Assembly: GCA_963759735.1 (NCBI GenBank)
Contig: CAVXAF010000012.1
Coordinates: forward strand, 372,001-436,000
From: Hyphomicrobium_A sp963759735
GTDB lineage: Bacteria; Pseudomonadota; Alphaproteobacteria; Rhizobiales; Hyphomicrobiaceae
Length of the DNA stretch: 64,000 nt
Reading direction: 5' to 3'
Below, one piece after another: positions 63,201 to 64,000 of this stretch. A program made the position numbers and the translations under genes. The notes under the pieces were generated by a model. It was not told the DNA's origin, searched no databases, and saw nothing but the letters and a program-made list of their open reading frames with translations. How positions within the stretch are numbered: the first letter of the stretch is position 1; each line of letters starts with the position of its first letter.

Positions 63201-64000
63201 TCCTTCCAGGTGCCGGCGGCGCCGGGCACGCTGGCCTGTCCGCCGAGGCGGCCTTCGACGCCCACCTCGCGGGCGACCGTCGTCACCTGGTCGGCGAAGA
63301 TGGCCAGCGTGTCGGTCATGTCGTTGATGGTTTCGGCCAGCGCCGCCACCTCGCCCTTCGACTTCACAGTCAGCTTCTGCTTCAGGTCGCCCTCAGCGAC
63401 CGCGGTCACCACCTTGACGATGCCGCGCACCTGCTCGGTGAGATTGGCGGCCATGACGTTCACGGTGTCGGTCAAGTCCTTCCACGTGCCGGCAACGCCC
63501 GGCACCTGCGCCTGACCGCCGAGCTTGCCCTCGGTGCCGACCTCGCGGGCGACGCGCGTCACCTCCGAGGCGAAGCCGTTGAGCTGATCGACCATCGTGT
63601 TGATGGTGTTCTTCAGCTCGAGGATTTCGCCCTTCACGTCGACGGTGATCTTGCGCGAAAGGTCGCCACGGGCGACGGCCGTCGTCACCTCGGCGATGTT
63701 GCGCACCTGGCCGGTGAGGTTGCCGGCCATCGAGTTGACCGAGTCCGTCAGGTCCTTCCACGTACCGGCTACGACGCCCGGAACGACGGCCTGGCCGCCC
63801 AGCCGCCCTTCGGTGCCGACTTCGCGCGCAACGCGCGTCACCTCGGCGGCGAACGAGCGCAACTGCTCGACCATGGTGTTGAGCGTTTCTTTCAGCAGCA
63901 GGATCTCGCCGCGCACGTCGACGGTGATCTTCTTCGACAGGTCGCCGCCGGCAATGGCGGTCGCCACCTCGGCGATGTTGCGCACCTGGTCGGTGAGGTT
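60282..64000 (-). CDS. Poly-HAMP hybrid histidine kinase with three receivers, frame broken by one missing base (5' end outside window)
   Basis: A very large group III-like hybrid kinase. From the window edge: four HAMP-type repeats of about 92 residues (each with NIAEVTTAVxxGDL and GTWKDLT), a GAF domain (about 345-485), a coiled coil (495-558), HisKA with His571 (FLANMSHELRTPLNSI), a HATPase domain, receiver 1 (LLVVEDDPHYARII; Asp in SLDVFLPDMLGW) and receiver 2 (VVEDSKAEQLGIR; VVLDLKLPDMSG). At about 60760 one base is missing; the next frame continues ERLLDETALFLHRIVGELPQ and receiver 3 (LLVDDDARNIFALS; VLMDIMMPEMDGYQ; DYLAKPVNTEQLLSAL), ending at 60282. The N-terminus, where membrane segments or a further sensor may lie, is beyond base 64000. 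HWE kinase and regulator genes follow directly. Confidence 0.88.
62881..64000 (-). repeat. Tandem HAMP-coding repeats
   Basis: Inside the hybrid kinase the coding sequence repeats every 276-279 bases, about four times to the window end. The copies are similar at DNA level, for example the block for GTWKDLT and the block for VAREVG. Such repeats are prone to copy-number change and to assembly collapse. Confidence 0.75.

Noticed and set aside
62881..64000. Regular DNA repeat that might be a CRISPR or satellite array
   Set aside because: The repeats are in frame, 276-279 bases long, and encode HAMP domains of the hybrid kinase; no short direct repeats with unique spacers occur.

Overview
The window is one stretch of a GC-rich alphaproteobacterial chromosome. 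Three things point to the Hyphomicrobiales (Rhizobiales): the ribosomal gene order, including tRNA-Trp-secE-nusG at one end and rplQ-...-degP-rarA at the other; the ribosomal protein sequences; and the HWE-type histidine kinase. No plasmid, phage, insertion sequence, CRISPR array or rRNA was seen.

Bases 1 to about 39190 are read almost entirely from the minus strand. From right to left in the direction of transcription they hold: a 498-aa conserved protein of unknown function, tRNA-Gly, a YbjQ-family gene, tRNA-Trp, secE-nusG, rplKA, rplJL-rpoBC, the str operon (rpsL-rpsG-fusA-tuf), the S10 operon (rpsJ to rpsQ), the spc operon (rplN to secY-adk), the alpha operon (rpsM-rpsK-rpoA-rplQ), an inserted SDR oxidoreductase, a DegP/DegQ-type protease and rarA (cut by the window start). 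The intergenic spaces keep several regulatory structures: a near-consensus promoter before rpsL, a strong terminator after rpoC, hairpin leaders before rplK and rplJ, paired hairpins between rplL and rpoB, and a terminator-like element between adk and rpsM.

Bases 39190 to 64000 are accessory and switch strands often. They hold a metal-type module (small PepSY-like exported protein, His-rich exported protein, periplasmic adaptor with an extra N-terminal domain, heavy-metal-type RND pump), an omega-amino acid aminotransferase, an orphan ParA-like ATPase, a TonB-dependent receptor, a divergent two-component pair (NarX-like kinase and LuxR-type regulator), a small membrane protein, a polyprenyl-phosphate sugar transferase, B12-dependent ethanolamine ammonia-lyase (eutBC) with a metabolite:H+ symporter, and a signalling block: a single-domain response regulator, an HWE kinase with its own receiver, and a very large poly-HAMP hybrid kinase cut by the window end.

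Three genes carry single-base frame breaks: rpsC, the MFS transporter and the hybrid kinase. Because rpsC is essential and all three are otherwise intact in the shifted frame, sequencing or assembly error is the first explanation. Nothing in the window is clearly a new mobile or defence system. The most unusual items are the 498-aa protein combining a ParB-like segment with a nucleotidyltransferase-like segment, and the fused adaptor of the RND module.
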